Positions 49,618 through 58,508 of a stretch of DNA of 64,000 nucleotides are shown piece by piece. The position numbers and the translations under genes were made by a program. Every line of letters starts with the position of its first letter. The stretch's first letter is position 1. The notes under the pieces are model-generated. The model was not told the origin of the DNA, ran no database searches, and worked only from the letters and a program-made list of their open reading frames with translations. Origin of the DNA: Bog-473 sp963736525 (lineage in GTDB: Bacteria; Actinomycetota; Acidimicrobiia; Acidimicrobiales; RAAP-2); contig CAVTPF010000022.1 of assembly GCA_963736525.1 (NCBI GenBank), forward strand, positions 1-64,000. Reading direction: 5' to 3'.

Positions 49618-51039
49618 ATGAGCGAGCCGAAGCCGGACATCCCCTACCGCTTCGACCGCACCCACGACGCGGCCGAGGTGGTCGAGCGCTGGTCGGCGCT
49701 CGCCCCCGGAGAGGAGTCCGGCGAGACCGTCGGGGTGGCCGGCCGGGTCATGCTGCTGCGCAACCAGGGCAAGGCGGCCTTCGGCGACCTGCGTGACGCG
49801 TCGGGTGCGGTGCAGTTGTTCGCCCGCGCCGCGGTGACCGAGCGCTTCGACGAGTTCGTGAAGCTCAACCTCGGCGACTGGATCGGCGCGACGGGCGAGG
49901 TCGTACGGACCCGACGGGGCGAGCTCTCGGTCATGGTCAAGGAGTGGACGCTGCTGGCAGAGGCGCGGCGCAACTTCGGCGACAAGTGGCGCGGCGTGAG
50001 CGACGTCGAGACGCGCTACCGCCAGCGCGAGGTCGACCTGTGGGCGAACGAGCGGACTCGCCAACTGCTGCGGCTGCGCAGCGACGTGATCCAGCACATG
50101 CGCGAGCGCTTGTGGGCAAAGGGCTTCGTGGAGGTCGAGACGCCGCAGCTGCACCCGATCTTGGGAGGCGCCACGGCGCGCCCCTTCGTGACGCACCACA
50201 ACGCGTTCGACGTCGACTTCTTCCTCCGCGTCGCGCCCGAGCTCTACTTGAAACGCCTCGTGGTGGGCGGCTTCGACAAGGTGTTCGAGATCGGGCGGAT
50301 GTTCCGCAACGAGGGCATCTCGCCGCGCCACAACCCCGAGTTCACGATGCTCGAGCTGTACCAGGCCTATGCCGACTACACCGACACCATGGTCGTCTTC
50401 GAGGAACTGGTGGCCGGCCTGGCGTCGGACGTGCTCGGCACGACGAAGCTGAGGTACGGCGGGCGCGATCTCGACCTGACCACGCCATGGCGCCGGGCAC
50501 CGATGACCGAGCTGATCGCCGAGGCGACGGGGCTGACGCTCGACGTCCGCTCGCCGCGTGACGAGCTGGTCAAGGCGGCCGAGGAGGTCGGCCTCACCGT
50601 CGAGGCGGGGTGGGGTCCGGGCAAGATCCTGCTGGAGATCTACGAGAAGACGACCGAGCCCGGGCTGTGGGGCCCCGTGTTCGTCATGGACTATCCGGCC
50701 GAGGTCTCGCCACTGGCGCGGCGCCACCGCGACGGCCCCGAGCTCGTCGAGCGCTACGAACCGGTCGTGGCCGGGCGCGAACTAGGCAACGGGTTCAGCG
50801 AGCTGATCGACCCCGACGAGCAGCGGGCCCGCTTCGAGGAGCAGGTGGCGAAGGCGAGGGCCGGTGACGAGGAGGAGTCCGGTGAAGTCGACGAGGAGTA
50901 TCTCCGCGCGCTCGAGTACGGGTTGCCCCCGACTTCCGGCTTCGGGCTCGGCGTCGACCGGCTGGTGATGCTCTTGGGCGACGTGTCCAACATCCGCGAG
51001 GTCATCGCCTTCCCCACGTTGCGGCCGGACCGGGGCTGA
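49618..51039 (+). CDS. lysS: Lysyl-tRNA synthetase, class II
   Basis: 473 residues. An N-terminal OB-fold tRNA-binding domain (VGVAGRVMLLRNQGKAAFGD, LFARAAVTERFDEF) is followed by the catalytic core: motif 1 region (QHMRERLWAKGFVEVETPQL), motif 2 (FEIGRMFRNEGISPRHNPEF) and motif 3 (TSGFGLGVDRLVMLLGD). It attaches lysine to tRNA-Lys. Last gene of the cofactor operon; the next gene has its own regulatory region. Confidence 0.94.
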   Translation: MSEPKPDIPYRFDRTHDAAEVVERWSALAPGEESGETVGVAGRVMLLRNQGKAAFGDLRDASGAVQLFARAAVTERFDEFVKLNLGDWIGATGEVVRTRRGELSVMVKEWTLLAEARRNFGDKWRGVSDVETRYRQREVDLWANERTRQLLRLRSDVIQHMRERLWAKGFVEVETPQLHPILGGATARPFVTHHNAFDVDFFLRVAPELYLKRLVVGGFDKVFEIGRMFRNEGISPRHNPEFTMLELYQAYADYTDTMVVFEELVAGLASDVLGTTKLRYGGRDLDLTTPWRRAPMTELIAEATGLTLDVRSPRDELVKAAEEVGLTVEAGWGPGKILLEIYEKTTEPGLWGPVFVMDYPAEVSPLARRHRDGPELVERYEPVVAGRELGNGFSELIDPDEQRARFEEQVAKARAGDEEESGEVDEEYLRALEYGLPPTSGFGLGVDRLVMLLGDVSNIREVIAFPTLRPDRG

Positions 51040-51086
51040 GGCGCTCGCTCCCGATTCTTCGGCCCTTCTTAGGGTTCCGCCGCATC

Positions 51087-51115
51087 CTTCACATCGTCCT
51101 TACAGGTTCCTCACA
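51087..51115 (+). promoter_or_regulatory. Three 11-bp-spaced direct repeats (OmpR/PhoB-type operator candidate)
   Basis: CTTCACA (51087), CCTTACA (51098) and CCTCACA (51109) are each exactly 11 bases apart, one helical turn. This spacing is the hallmark of boxes bound by OmpR/PhoB/PhoP-type response regulators, such as the Streptomyces PHO box GTTCACC. It lies 78 bases before the secreted-protein gene at 51193. Confidence 0.5.
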
Positions 51116-51192
51116 TCTGGGCTCCACAGTGGTCAACGCCGTCGAACGGCGGCAGGTGCGCAACGGGGCGCACGGAGGTCCAAGGAGAACTC

Positions 51193-51618
51193 ATGATTCG
51201 CAAGATCATCGCAGGGACGGCAATGGCCGGGGCGCTGACGTTGGCCGTGGCCGGCATGGCCGGTGCGGCGACCACGAGCACCGGCTCCACCGGCAACACG
51301 GGCACCAGTGGCACCCCCTCGGCGACCATGTGTGCCAAGGCGGCCAAGGTCGAGGCCCGCATTCAGAAGTGGGAGTCCAACGTGGCGACCCGGCTGCCCA
51401 AGGCCCAGGCCCGCGAGGCGAAGGCGAAGGCGGCCGGCCACACCAAGGCCGCCAACTTCATCGCCAACCGCATCACCAAGGTGCAGAACCGCGAGACGAA
51501 GCTGAACGCCAAGCTGGCCAAGTTCGAGGCCCAGTGCGGCACCACCGGCGCGAGCGGCACCACCGGCGCGAGCGGCACCACCGGCGCAAGCGGCACCACC
51601 GGCGCAACGGCCGGCTGA
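51193..51618 (+). CDS. Small secreted helical protein with a Gly-Thr-Ala-Ser repeat tail
   Basis: 141 residues; AAGGAG lies 8 bases before the ATG. Signal peptide IIAGTAMAGALTLAVAGMAGA, a Thr/Ser/Gly linker, then a charged helical core between two Cys (CAKAAKVEARIQKWES, RLPKAQAREAKAKAAG, RITKVQNRETKLNAKLAKFE, AQCG), probably a disulphide-closed helical hairpin. The C-terminus is four TTGASG repeats from an 18-bp tandem. Function unknown; an exported coiled protein under response-regulator control is the visible picture. Confidence 0.65.
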   Translation: MIRKIIAGTAMAGALTLAVAGMAGAATTSTGSTGNTGTSGTPSATMCAKAAKVEARIQKWESNVATRLPKAQAREAKAKAAGHTKAANFIANRITKVQNRETKLNAKLAKFEAQCGTTGASGTTGASGTTGASGTTGATAG

Positions 51619-51641
51619 CCTCCTACCCGGGAGGGCGCTGA

Positions 51642-52616
51642 CTACCCGGGAAGGTCGCTGAGAAGCTCGGTCACCAGCCGTGAGAGCCCGGCCCGCAGCT
51701 CGGGTCGGGCGATCTCGGCGGTGGCCCTCTTCGCGTCCTCGACGTAGACCCGGGCCACATCGACCGATTCGGCGATCCCGCTGGACGTCATCACGATGCC
51801 CCGGGCCTTTTCGCGTTCGGGTTGGGCCAGTGGTTGCCCGAGCAGTGCGCGCAGGTCGGGTCCCGCGTCCGGGTCCCCGAGCGCGATGAGCGCCGGCAGC
51901 GTGTAGATGCCCTCGGCGAGGTCCTGACCCGTCGGCTTCTGGAGCTGGCCGTCGGTGGCGATGATGTCGAGGATGTCGTCGCGGATCTGGAACACCATGC
52001 CGAAGCAGCGCCCGAACTCGGTGCAGGCCTCGACCTCCGCCGGCTGCAGCCCGCCGGTCAGGGCACCGATGCGGCACGACGTCGCGGTCAATGCTGCCGT
52101 CTTGCCGCTGATGGAGGCGAAGTAGTCCTCACGGCTGCGGCCGATTTGGAAGGCGGAGCGGACCTCGGTGACCTGGCCCTGGCAGAGGCGCCCGAGCGTG
52201 TCGGCGAGCAGCCCGGCGATCTCGGTCCCGAGGCTGGCGGCGATGGCCGCGCTCCGGGCAAGCAGGTAGTCCCCGGCGACGATGGCCACCAGGTTCCCGA
52301 ACCGGCTGTTGACGCTCTCGACGTTGCGCCGGATGGTCGCCTCGTCGATCACGTCGTCGTGATACAGGGACGCCAGGTGGACCAGCTCGACCGCGACGGC
52401 GCCCATCAGGTCGTCATCGGATGCCTCCCGCTCGCCCCCCGTCGCGGCCGCCAGGGCCAACAGGGGTCGCAGTCTCTTGCCCCCCGCGGCGATCAGGTGG
52501 GTCGTGACATCGTCCAGGAAGCCGTCGCCCGTCACCACCGAGGCGGTGAGCAGGGGCTCCAGGCTGCGAAGTCCCTCTTGCAGGCGGGGGAGGCCGAGGG
52601 CCTCGGTGGGGTTCAC
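51642..52616 (-). CDS. Polyprenyl diphosphate synthase (trans-isoprenyl)
   Basis: 324 residues from GTG 52616 (TTG 52676 adds 20 doubtful residues). First Asp-rich motif in ELVHLASLYHDDVIDEATIR (DDxxD), followed by RRNVESVNSRFGN; second motif in GMVFQIRDDILDI with KPTGQDLAEGIYTLPALIAL. It is of the hexaprenyl/heptaprenyl/octaprenyl group that supplies menaquinone side chains. Alone on the minus strand between a secreted protein and clpC; no men genes are adjacent. Confidence 0.88.
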   Translation of the reverse strand: MNPTEALGLPRLQEGLRSLEPLLTASVVTGDGFLDDVTTHLIAAGGKRLRPLLALAAATGGEREASDDDLMGAVAVELVHLASLYHDDVIDEATIRRNVESVNSRFGNLVAIVAGDYLLARSAAIAASLGTEIAGLLADTLGRLCQGQVTEVRSAFQIGRSREDYFASISGKTAALTATSCRIGALTGGLQPAEVEACTEFGRCFGMVFQIRDDILDIIATDGQLQKPTGQDLAEGIYTLPALIALGDPDAGPDLRALLGQPLAQPEREKARGIVMTSSGIAESVDVARVYVEDAKRATAEIARPELRAGLSRLVTELLSDLPG

Positions 52617-52817
52617 TGACCCAAACGTTAGGGCACCGCTGTGGAAAGGCGACAAACGCCGGACAACAGCCGACAACGGCCAGCTGGCAGGGGCGGAGGA
52701 AAACCCCGCTACCGTGGTTTTCCACGTCAGCCCCGGTCCCCGGGGCTGGAGCGTGTTCGGCTAAGGCCACAGGTACACTGGGCCGAGAAGCAAGAGAAGC
52801 AAGGAGAGGCGGTCAGG

Positions 52818-55328
52818 GTGTTCGAACGTTTCACCGACCGGGCCCGGAGGGTGTTGGTGCTGGCGCAGGAAGAGGCGCGCCTGCTGAATCACAGCTTCAT
52901 CGGCACCGAGCACATCCTCCTGGGGCTGATCCACGAGGGCGAGGGCGTCGCGGCCAAGGCACTCGAGTCGCTGGGGATCTCCCTCGAGGCCGTGCGCGAG
53001 AAGGTCGAAGAGACGATCGGAATGGCCGGCACTGCACCGAGCGGCTCGCCGCCGTTCACGCCGCGGGCGAAGAAGGTGCTGGAGCTGTCGCTGCGCGAGG
53101 CGCTGCAACTCGGCCACAGCTACATCGGCACCGAGCACATGTTGCTCGGACTCGTCCGCGAGGGCGAGGGCGTCGCGGCGACCGTGCTGGTGAGCCTCGG
53201 GGCCGACCTCGGCCGGGTGCGCCAACAAGTGATCCAGCTCATGTCGGGCAACCAGGGCAAGGAGTCGGTGGGCGCGAGCCAAGGCTCCAGCTCGGGCGAC
53301 AGCCCCTCGGGCTCGCCTGTGCTGGACCAGTTCGGCCGCAACCTCACCCAGTTGGCCCGGGACGGCAAGCTCGACCCGGTCATCGGACGTGCAAAAGAGA
53401 TCGAGCGCGTCATGCAGGTGCTGTCGCGCCGCACCAAGAACAACCCGGTGCTCATCGGCGAGCCCGGCGTCGGCAAGACCGCCATCGTCGAGGGCCTGGC
53501 CCAGCGCATCGTGTCCAACGAGGTGCCCGAGACGCTCACCGGCAAGCAGCTCTACACCCTCGACCTCGGCGCGCTGGTGGCGGGCAGCCGGTACCGCGGC
53601 GACTTCGAGGAGCGGCTGAAGAAGGTGCTCAAGGAGATCCGCACGCGCGGCGACATCGTCCTCTTCATCGACGAGATCCACACGCTGGTCGGCGCGGGCG
53701 CCGCGGAGGGTGCGATCGACGCCGCCTCCATCCTCAAGCCGATGCTGGCGCGCGGCGAGCTGCAGACGGTCGGTGCCACGACGATCGACGAGTACCGCAA
53801 GCACCTGGAGAAGGACGCAGCGCTCGAGCGGCGCTTCCAGCCGGTCAAGGTCGACCAGCCGACCGTCGCGTTGACCATCGACATCTTGAAGGGCCTGCGC
53901 GACCGCTACGAGTCGCACCACGCGGTCAGCATCACCGACCAGGCACTGGTCGCCGCGGCCAACCTGGCGGACCGTTACCTGGCGGACCGTTACCTGCCGG
54001 ACAAGGCGATCGACCTCATCGACGAGGCGGGCAGCCGCCTGCGCATCCGGCGCATGAGCACGCCACCGGACGCCAAGAAGCTCGACGAGGAGATCGCGCG
54101 CCTGCGCGCCGACAAGGAAGCCGCCATTGAGAAGGGCGCCTTCGAGCAGGCCAAGAAGCTGGCCGAGCAGGAGAAGGAGCGTCTCGACCGCAAGGAGAGC
54201 CAGGAGGCCGAGCTGCGGGCCGAGGGCGTCGACCTCTTCGACGTCGTGGACGAGGAGGTCATCGCCGAGGTCCTGGCCGCCTGGACCGGCATCCCGGTCT
54301 ACCGCCTCACCGAGGAGGAGACCGCCAAGCTCCTGCGCATGGAGGAAGAGCTGCACAAGCGGGTCATCGGCCAGGAGGAGGCGCTCAAGGCGCTGTCCCG
54401 TGCCATCAGGCGCACCCGCGCCGGCCTGAAGGACCCGAAGCGGCCGAGCGGATCGTTCATCTTCTTGGGGCCGACGGGCGTCGGCAAGACCGAGCTGGCC
54501 AAGACGCTGGCCGAGTTCCTCTTCGACGACGAGGACGCGCTCATTCAGCTCGACATGTCCGAGTACATGGAGAAGCACACGGTCAGCCGGCTGGTCGGCT
54601 CGCCTCCCGGCTACGTCGGGTACGAGGAGGGCGGCCAGCTCACCGAGGCCGTGCGGCGCAAGCCGTTCTCGGTCGTGCTGTTCGACGAGGTCGAGAAGGC
54701 GCACCCGGACGTGTTCAACACGCTGCTGCAGATCCTGGAGGACGGCCGCCTGACCGACGCCCAGGGCCGCTCGGTGGACTTCAAGAACACCGTGCTGATC
54801 ATGACGTCGAACCTCGGGACGGCCGACTTGCGCAAGTCCTCCATGGGCTTTGCCAAGACCTCCGAAGCGGTGACCTACGAGCGCATGAAGGCCAAGGTGG
54901 ACGAGGCGCTCAAGAGCCACTTCCGGCCTGAGTTCCTCAACCGGATCGACGAGGTCATCGTGTTCCACGAGCTGTCGCGGGCCGAGGTGACCGAAATCGT
55001 CGACCTGCTCATGTCGCGCACGGTCAAGCAGCTGTCGGACCAGGGCATCGGCCTGGAGCTGACCCCGGCCGCCCGGACGCTCCTGGCCGAGAAGGGCTAC
55101 GACCCGCAGCTCGGGGCACGGCCGCTGCGCCGCGCCATCCAGCAGATGGTCGAGGACCCGCTGTCGGAGCGCATCCTCTGGAAGGAATTCCGGGTGGGCG
55201 AGACGGTCGTCGTCGACGTCGAGGAGTCGCCGATCGACGGCGAGGGGCCCCAGCTCAGCTTCACGGCTATTGAGGGGATCCAGCCTCCGCCGCTCGAGCT
55301 GGCCGGCGCCGGCGCCGACTCGGAGTAG
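52818..55328 (+). CDS. clpC: ATP-dependent Clp protease ATP-binding subunit ClpC
   Basis: 836 residues from GTG 52818 with AAGGAG upstream. Two N-terminal Clp-N repeats (FTDRARRVLVLAQEEARLLN; AKKVLELSLREALQLGHSYI), AAA-1 Walker A GEPGVGKTAIVEGL, a UVR-containing middle region (KGAFEQAKKLAEQEKERL), AAA-2 Walker A GPTGVGKTELAKTL and the C-terminal LGARPLRRAIQQMVEDPLSE. It unfolds substrates for ClpP. The start agrees with the conserved MFERFTDRARR of the family. Confidence 0.96.
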   Translation: MFERFTDRARRVLVLAQEEARLLNHSFIGTEHILLGLIHEGEGVAAKALESLGISLEAVREKVEETIGMAGTAPSGSPPFTPRAKKVLELSLREALQLGHSYIGTEHMLLGLVREGEGVAATVLVSLGADLGRVRQQVIQLMSGNQGKESVGASQGSSSGDSPSGSPVLDQFGRNLTQLARDGKLDPVIGRAKEIERVMQVLSRRTKNNPVLIGEPGVGKTAIVEGLAQRIVSNEVPETLTGKQLYTLDLGALVAGSRYRGDFEERLKKVLKEIRTRGDIVLFIDEIHTLVGAGAAEGAIDAASILKPMLARGELQTVGATTIDEYRKHLEKDAALERRFQPVKVDQPTVALTIDILKGLRDRYESHHAVSITDQALVAAANLADRYLADRYLPDKAIDLIDEAGSRLRIRRMSTPPDAKKLDEEIARLRADKEAAIEKGAFEQAKKLAEQEKERLDRKESQEAELRAEGVDLFDVVDEEVIAEVLAAWTGIPVYRLTEEETAKLLRMEEELHKRVIGQEEALKALSRAIRRTRAGLKDPKRPSGSFIFLGPTGVGKTELAKTLAEFLFDDEDALIQLDMSEYMEKHTVSRLVGSPPGYVGYEEGGQLTEAVRRKPFSVVLFDEVEKAHPDVFNTLLQILEDGRLTDAQGRSVDFKNTVLIMTSNLGTADLRKSSMGFAKTSEAVTYERMKAKVDEALKSHFRPEFLNRIDEVIVFHELSRAEVTEIVDLLMSRTVKQLSDQGIGLELTPAARTLLAEKGYDPQLGARPLRRAIQQMVEDPLSERILWKEFRVGETVVVDVEESPIDGEGPQLSFTAIEGIQPPPLELAGAGADSE

Positions 55329-55365
55329 CGCTCGCACCCCGTCGGGGTACATCCGGCGGGAGGGG

Positions 55366-55434
55366 TGTCTCCAAAACTGTAAACAGACTCGTGGATAGTT
55401 TTGGAAGACATCCCCCGGGGGCGGACACGCCCCC
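55366..55434. terminator. Two-hairpin region between convergent clpC and GNAT genes
   Basis: First a long inverted repeat: TGTCTCCAAAACT (55366-55378) and AGTTTTGGAAGACA (55397-55410), matching except for one extra A, around an 18-base loop. Then a perfect hairpin, GGGGGCG-GACA-CGCCCCC (55417-55434). The second looks like a terminator. The first, unusually AT-rich for this genome, could be a terminator arm or a short transposon-end/MITE-like relic. Confidence 0.55.
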
Positions 55435-55449
55435 GGCCGCACGGGCCGC

Positions 55450-55968
55450 TCAGTCCTCCCAGCAGTAGGCGAACGCTCCCCGGAGCTGCTCGGTGTAGCC
55501 CGGGAGGCGGCGCGCCTGGAAGTGCGGGTCGTCGGGGCGCACCGGCGCGTACGTGATCCCGAATGGCGCGGCCGGTTCGAAACCGAACCGGCCGTAGAAG
55601 GCGGGCTCGCCGAGGAGCACCAACAGCGGCCACCCCAGCCCCACCGCGGCCGGAACGACGGCGCGCACCAAGGCCGAGCCCACACCACGGCGTTGGTGCG
55701 CCGGGGCGACGCTCACCGGTGCCACCCCGGCGACCGCAGTCGCCCGTCCGTCCAGGCGGCCCGGCGCCGCCTGCAGATGGCCCACCACGGTGCCGGCGTC
55801 GTCGGCCACGAGCTCGACGAGTGCGGGTGGTCGGCACGCGGCCCAGGTGCGCCGCACGATGTCGAGCTCTTCGTCCGCGTCGCGTGACTCGTCGGAGAAC
55901 GCGTCGGCGACGACGCCCAGGATCGCTGCTCCGTCGTCGGCGCGCGCGGGCCGGATCGTCGCCGTCAC
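55450..55968 (-). CDS. GNAT-family N-acetyltransferase
   Basis: 172 residues from GTG 55968. The acetyl-CoA loop is VSVAPAHQRRGVGSALVRAV (Q/R-x-x-G-x-G/A), preceded by the strand VGHLQAAPG and followed by WPLLVLLGEPAFYGRFGFEPA, typical of the YhbS-like group. It acetylates an amine; the substrate is unknown. Overlaps the EEP gene by 4 bases. Confidence 0.82.
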   Translation of the reverse strand: MTATIRPARADDGAAILGVVADAFSDESRDADEELDIVRRTWAACRPPALVELVADDAGTVVGHLQAAPGRLDGRATAVAGVAPVSVAPAHQRRGVGSALVRAVVPAAVGLGWPLLVLLGEPAFYGRFGFEPAAPFGITYAPVRPDDPHFQARRLPGYTEQLRGAFAYCWED

Positions 55969-56978
55969 GGCGGCCGCACGCCCACCGAGACCAGGTGGTG
56001 GTCGGTCAGGCCCCCGGCGGGGACCACCGCCGGGCGACGGGCGACGAGCCCCCGGACCAGCAACCAGTCCAACTTGAGGGGCACGTGGTCGGGTCTCCCG
56101 CCGGCGTCGTGCTCGGTCGTCGGCGCGGCCACGTTGGCATCGATCCACTCGAACCCGTGGGCCCGCGCCACCTCGAAGAGTGGCTCGTGCGCGACCGGCC
56201 AGGAGAAGCGGACCGGTTCGGAGGCGCGCAGCGCGCGCACCAGGGGGCGGTCGAACAGGTCCGAGTAGCCGGCGCCCAGGGTGTTGAGGTCGCCACCGAC
56301 GACGGCCGGACCGCCCGGTGCGCGCTCGTCGACCGCGCGCAGGAGCACCGCCATCTGCTCGGCCCGCCGCAAAGGGTCGCACCGGTTCTCCAGGTGCGCC
56401 GATGCCACCTGCACGGGAACGCGGTCGACGGCGATCGTGGCGAGCAGCGCCATGCGCCCACCCACTCGGGGCTGGGGCGAGTCGGCGTCGAACCAGCCCG
56501 GCCCGGCGTCGGGCAGGCGGACGACGCCGGGGTCCTCGAGAAGGGCGGGCGACACGATGGCGTTGCCATGCAGCCCGCGCTCGTTGGCGAGTCCCGCCGC
56601 GTCACGCTGTTCCCACGCATCGCCCAGGCCGAGCTCGACGAACTCGACGCCGAACGCGTAGCCGGCGCCCAGGTCGGCCGCGATGGCGGCCACGGTGTCC
56701 TCGTTGCGTGTCCGTGCCATGCCCGAGTCCAGCTCGGAGAGCAGGCATACGTCGGCGCCGCACTCCCGCAGCCGTGCGGCCAACGCCCCCGGCCGCCGGC
56801 CGCGCTGGACGTTCCACGCCGCCACCCGCACCCAGCCCGACAACTCGGCGGGCGTGCCGGCCTGCCGTCGTTCGACCTCGTGCAGGCACGGGAGGTCCGC
56901 CAGCAGGCGGCGGTGGAGATCCTCGTCGCCGAGCTGCTCGGCCCAGTCGGATCGCTCGGCGGGAGTCGGCGCGTCCAT
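55965..56978 (-). CDS. Endonuclease/exonuclease/phosphatase-family (EEP) hydrolase
   Basis: 337 residues. Family motifs: VRVAAWNVQRG (Asn), CLLSELDSGMARTRNEDT (metal Glu), PVQVASAHLENRCDP (catalytic His), AVVGGDLNTLG (D-x-N), LDWLLVRGL and GLTDHHLVSVGV (final D-H-H). Cytoplasmic, with no signal peptide. Substrates in the family range from DNA to sphingomyelin and inositol phosphates; this one cannot be assigned. Translationally linked to the acetyltransferase. Confidence 0.82.
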   Translation of the reverse strand: MDAPTPAERSDWAEQLGDEDLHRRLLADLPCLHEVERRQAGTPAELSGWVRVAAWNVQRGRRPGALAARLRECGADVCLLSELDSGMARTRNEDTVAAIAADLGAGYAFGVEFVELGLGDAWEQRDAAGLANERGLHGNAIVSPALLEDPGVVRLPDAGPGWFDADSPQPRVGGRMALLATIAVDRVPVQVASAHLENRCDPLRRAEQMAVLLRAVDERAPGGPAVVGGDLNTLGAGYSDLFDRPLVRALRASEPVRFSWPVAHEPLFEVARAHGFEWIDANVAAPTTEHDAGGRPDHVPLKLDWLLVRGLVARRPAVVPAGGLTDHHLVSVGVRPP

Positions 56979-57059
56979 GGGTTTGAGCCTCCCATTCGGA
57001 GCGGCACCCCGTCAGGTGGACGGGCGGGCGCTGTGACACCCCTCCCGTAGCGTGCCGCC

Positions 57060-58508
57060 ATGGCCCCGACCACCGAGGTGCGTACTCGTTCCGGCGTCTC
57101 GTACCTGTGCACGTCGTGCGGGACCACGTCGCTGCGCTGGGTCGGTCGGTGCCCCGGCTGTCACGAGTGGAACACGCTCGGCCCGACTGCGGTGCGGTCG
57201 CGGCGGGCGGAACCTGGTGCGGGCGATGCAGCGGCGGTCGCGCTGCGCGAGGTGTCGACCGCCGGCGCGCGGCCGCTGCCCACCGGAGTCAGCGAGCTCG
57301 ACCGGGTGCTGGGGGGCGGCGTCGTCGCCGGCTCGGTCACCCTCGTGTTCGGACCGCCGGGCATCGGCAAGTCCACCCTGCTCTTCCAGGTGCTGTCGGC
57401 GGTCGCCGCCACTGGGGTCGACGTCATGCTCGCCTCGGCCGAAGAGTCGCTCCCGCAGGTGCGCGGGCGGGCGTCGCGCATCGGCCCGGTCCCGCGGCAT
57501 CTCCTCGCGCTCGAAGGACCCGACGTCGAGGCGATCGAGGCTGCGGTCCAACGCCACCGGCCGGCCCTCGTGGTGGTGGACTCCCTCCAGTCCGTCTCGG
57601 ATCCCGCACTGTCCCAACCGGCGGGCAGCCTGGCCCAGGTGCGCGCCTGCGTGGAGCGCCTCACCCGCATGGCGAAGGCGCGCGGTGTGCCCCTCCTGCT
57701 GGTGGGGCACGTGACGAAGGACGGAGACCTGGCGGGGCCGCGGGCGGTCGAGCACCTCGTCGACACGGTGCTGTCCTTCGACGGCGACCGCCATCACGCG
57801 CTGCGGGTCCTGAGCTCGGTCAAGCACCGCTTCGGGCCTGCCGGCGAGGTCGGCATCTTCGAGATGCGCGACGACGGCCTGCGTGCCGTGCCCGACCCCG
57901 GGCCGCTCATGCTGGGGGACCGCATGGCGGGGGTGCCCGGCAGCGCGGTCGTGCCGGTCCTGCAGGGGCGCCGGCCCCTCCTGGTCGAGGTGCAGGCCCT
58001 GCTCGGACCGGGCGGCGGCGGCGGCGGGGCGTCGCGACCCCACGCGCTCGGCATCGACGCGGCGCGGGCGAACCTCCTCATGGCCGTGTTGGCCTGCCGC
58101 ACGGACGTGGAGCTGCCGGCGTCCGCGGAGTTCTTCGTCGCCGCCGTGGGCGGCATCGTCGTCACCGAGCCGGCCGCCGACCTGGCCGTCGCGCTCGCGC
58201 TGGCGTCGGTCGTGCGGCATCGCCCGCTCCCGCCGGATCTGGTGGTGTTCGGAGAGCTGGGCCTCGCCGGCGAGGTGCGCACGGTCCCGGGCGCGGACCG
58301 GCGCCTCGCCGAGGCACAGCGGGCCGGCTTCGCACGGGCGCTGGTGCCCGCCTCGGCGGAGGCAGTGGCGCCACCCGGCCTGGAGGTCCACGGGGTCCGC
58401 ACCCTGGCCGAAGCGCTGGCCATGGCCGCGGCGGAGGCCGCCGGGGCGGAGACCGGGCCGGGTACGATGCCCGGGTGGTCGACGGTGCCGGCGGCAGCCA
58501 AGCGCTGA
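57060..58508 (+). CDS. radA: DNA repair protein RadA (Sms)
   Basis: 482 residues. An N-terminal zinc finger (YLCTSCGTTSLRWVGRCPGC), RecA-like ATPase with Walker A FGPPGIGKSTLLFQVL, then the RadA-specific KNRFG motif, which reads KHRFG here (SSVKHRFGPAGEVG), and a Lon-protease-like C-terminal domain (LGIDAARANLLMAVL, FGELGLAGEVRTVPGADRRL). It drives branch migration at recombination intermediates. The Asn-to-His change in the motif is noteworthy. Its end overlaps disA. Confidence 0.93.
   Translation: MAPTTEVRTRSGVSYLCTSCGTTSLRWVGRCPGCHEWNTLGPTAVRSRRAEPGAGDAAAVALREVSTAGARPLPTGVSELDRVLGGGVVAGSVTLVFGPPGIGKSTLLFQVLSAVAATGVDVMLASAEESLPQVRGRASRIGPVPRHLLALEGPDVEAIEAAVQRHRPALVVVDSLQSVSDPALSQPAGSLAQVRACVERLTRMAKARGVPLLLVGHVTKDGDLAGPRAVEHLVDTVLSFDGDRHHALRVLSSVKHRFGPAGEVGIFEMRDDGLRAVPDPGPLMLGDRMAGVPGSAVVPVLQGRRPLLVEVQALLGPGGGGGGASRPHALGIDAARANLLMAVLACRTDVELPASAEFFVAAVGGIVVTEPAADLAVALALASVVRHRPLPPDLVVFGELGLAGEVRTVPGADRRLAEAQRAGFARALVPASAEAVAPPGLEVHGVRTLAEALAMAAAEAAGAETGPGTMPGWSTVPAAAKR

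Noticed and set aside
46506..49640. 1044-codon open frame on the minus strand across nadB-nadC-coaX
   Set aside because: It lies antisense to three well-identified genes, is Arg/Gly/Pro/Ala-rich without domains, and results from high GC removing stops.
53962..54000. Internal 15-bp tandem duplication in clpC (ADRYL repeat)
   Set aside because: Normal ClpC has the similar ADRYISDRFLPDKA at the same length, so this is convergence of codons, not an insertion.
52761..55688. 975-codon open frame antisense to clpC
   Set aside because: Composition is that of a shadow frame; the plus strand carries a complete, conserved clpC.
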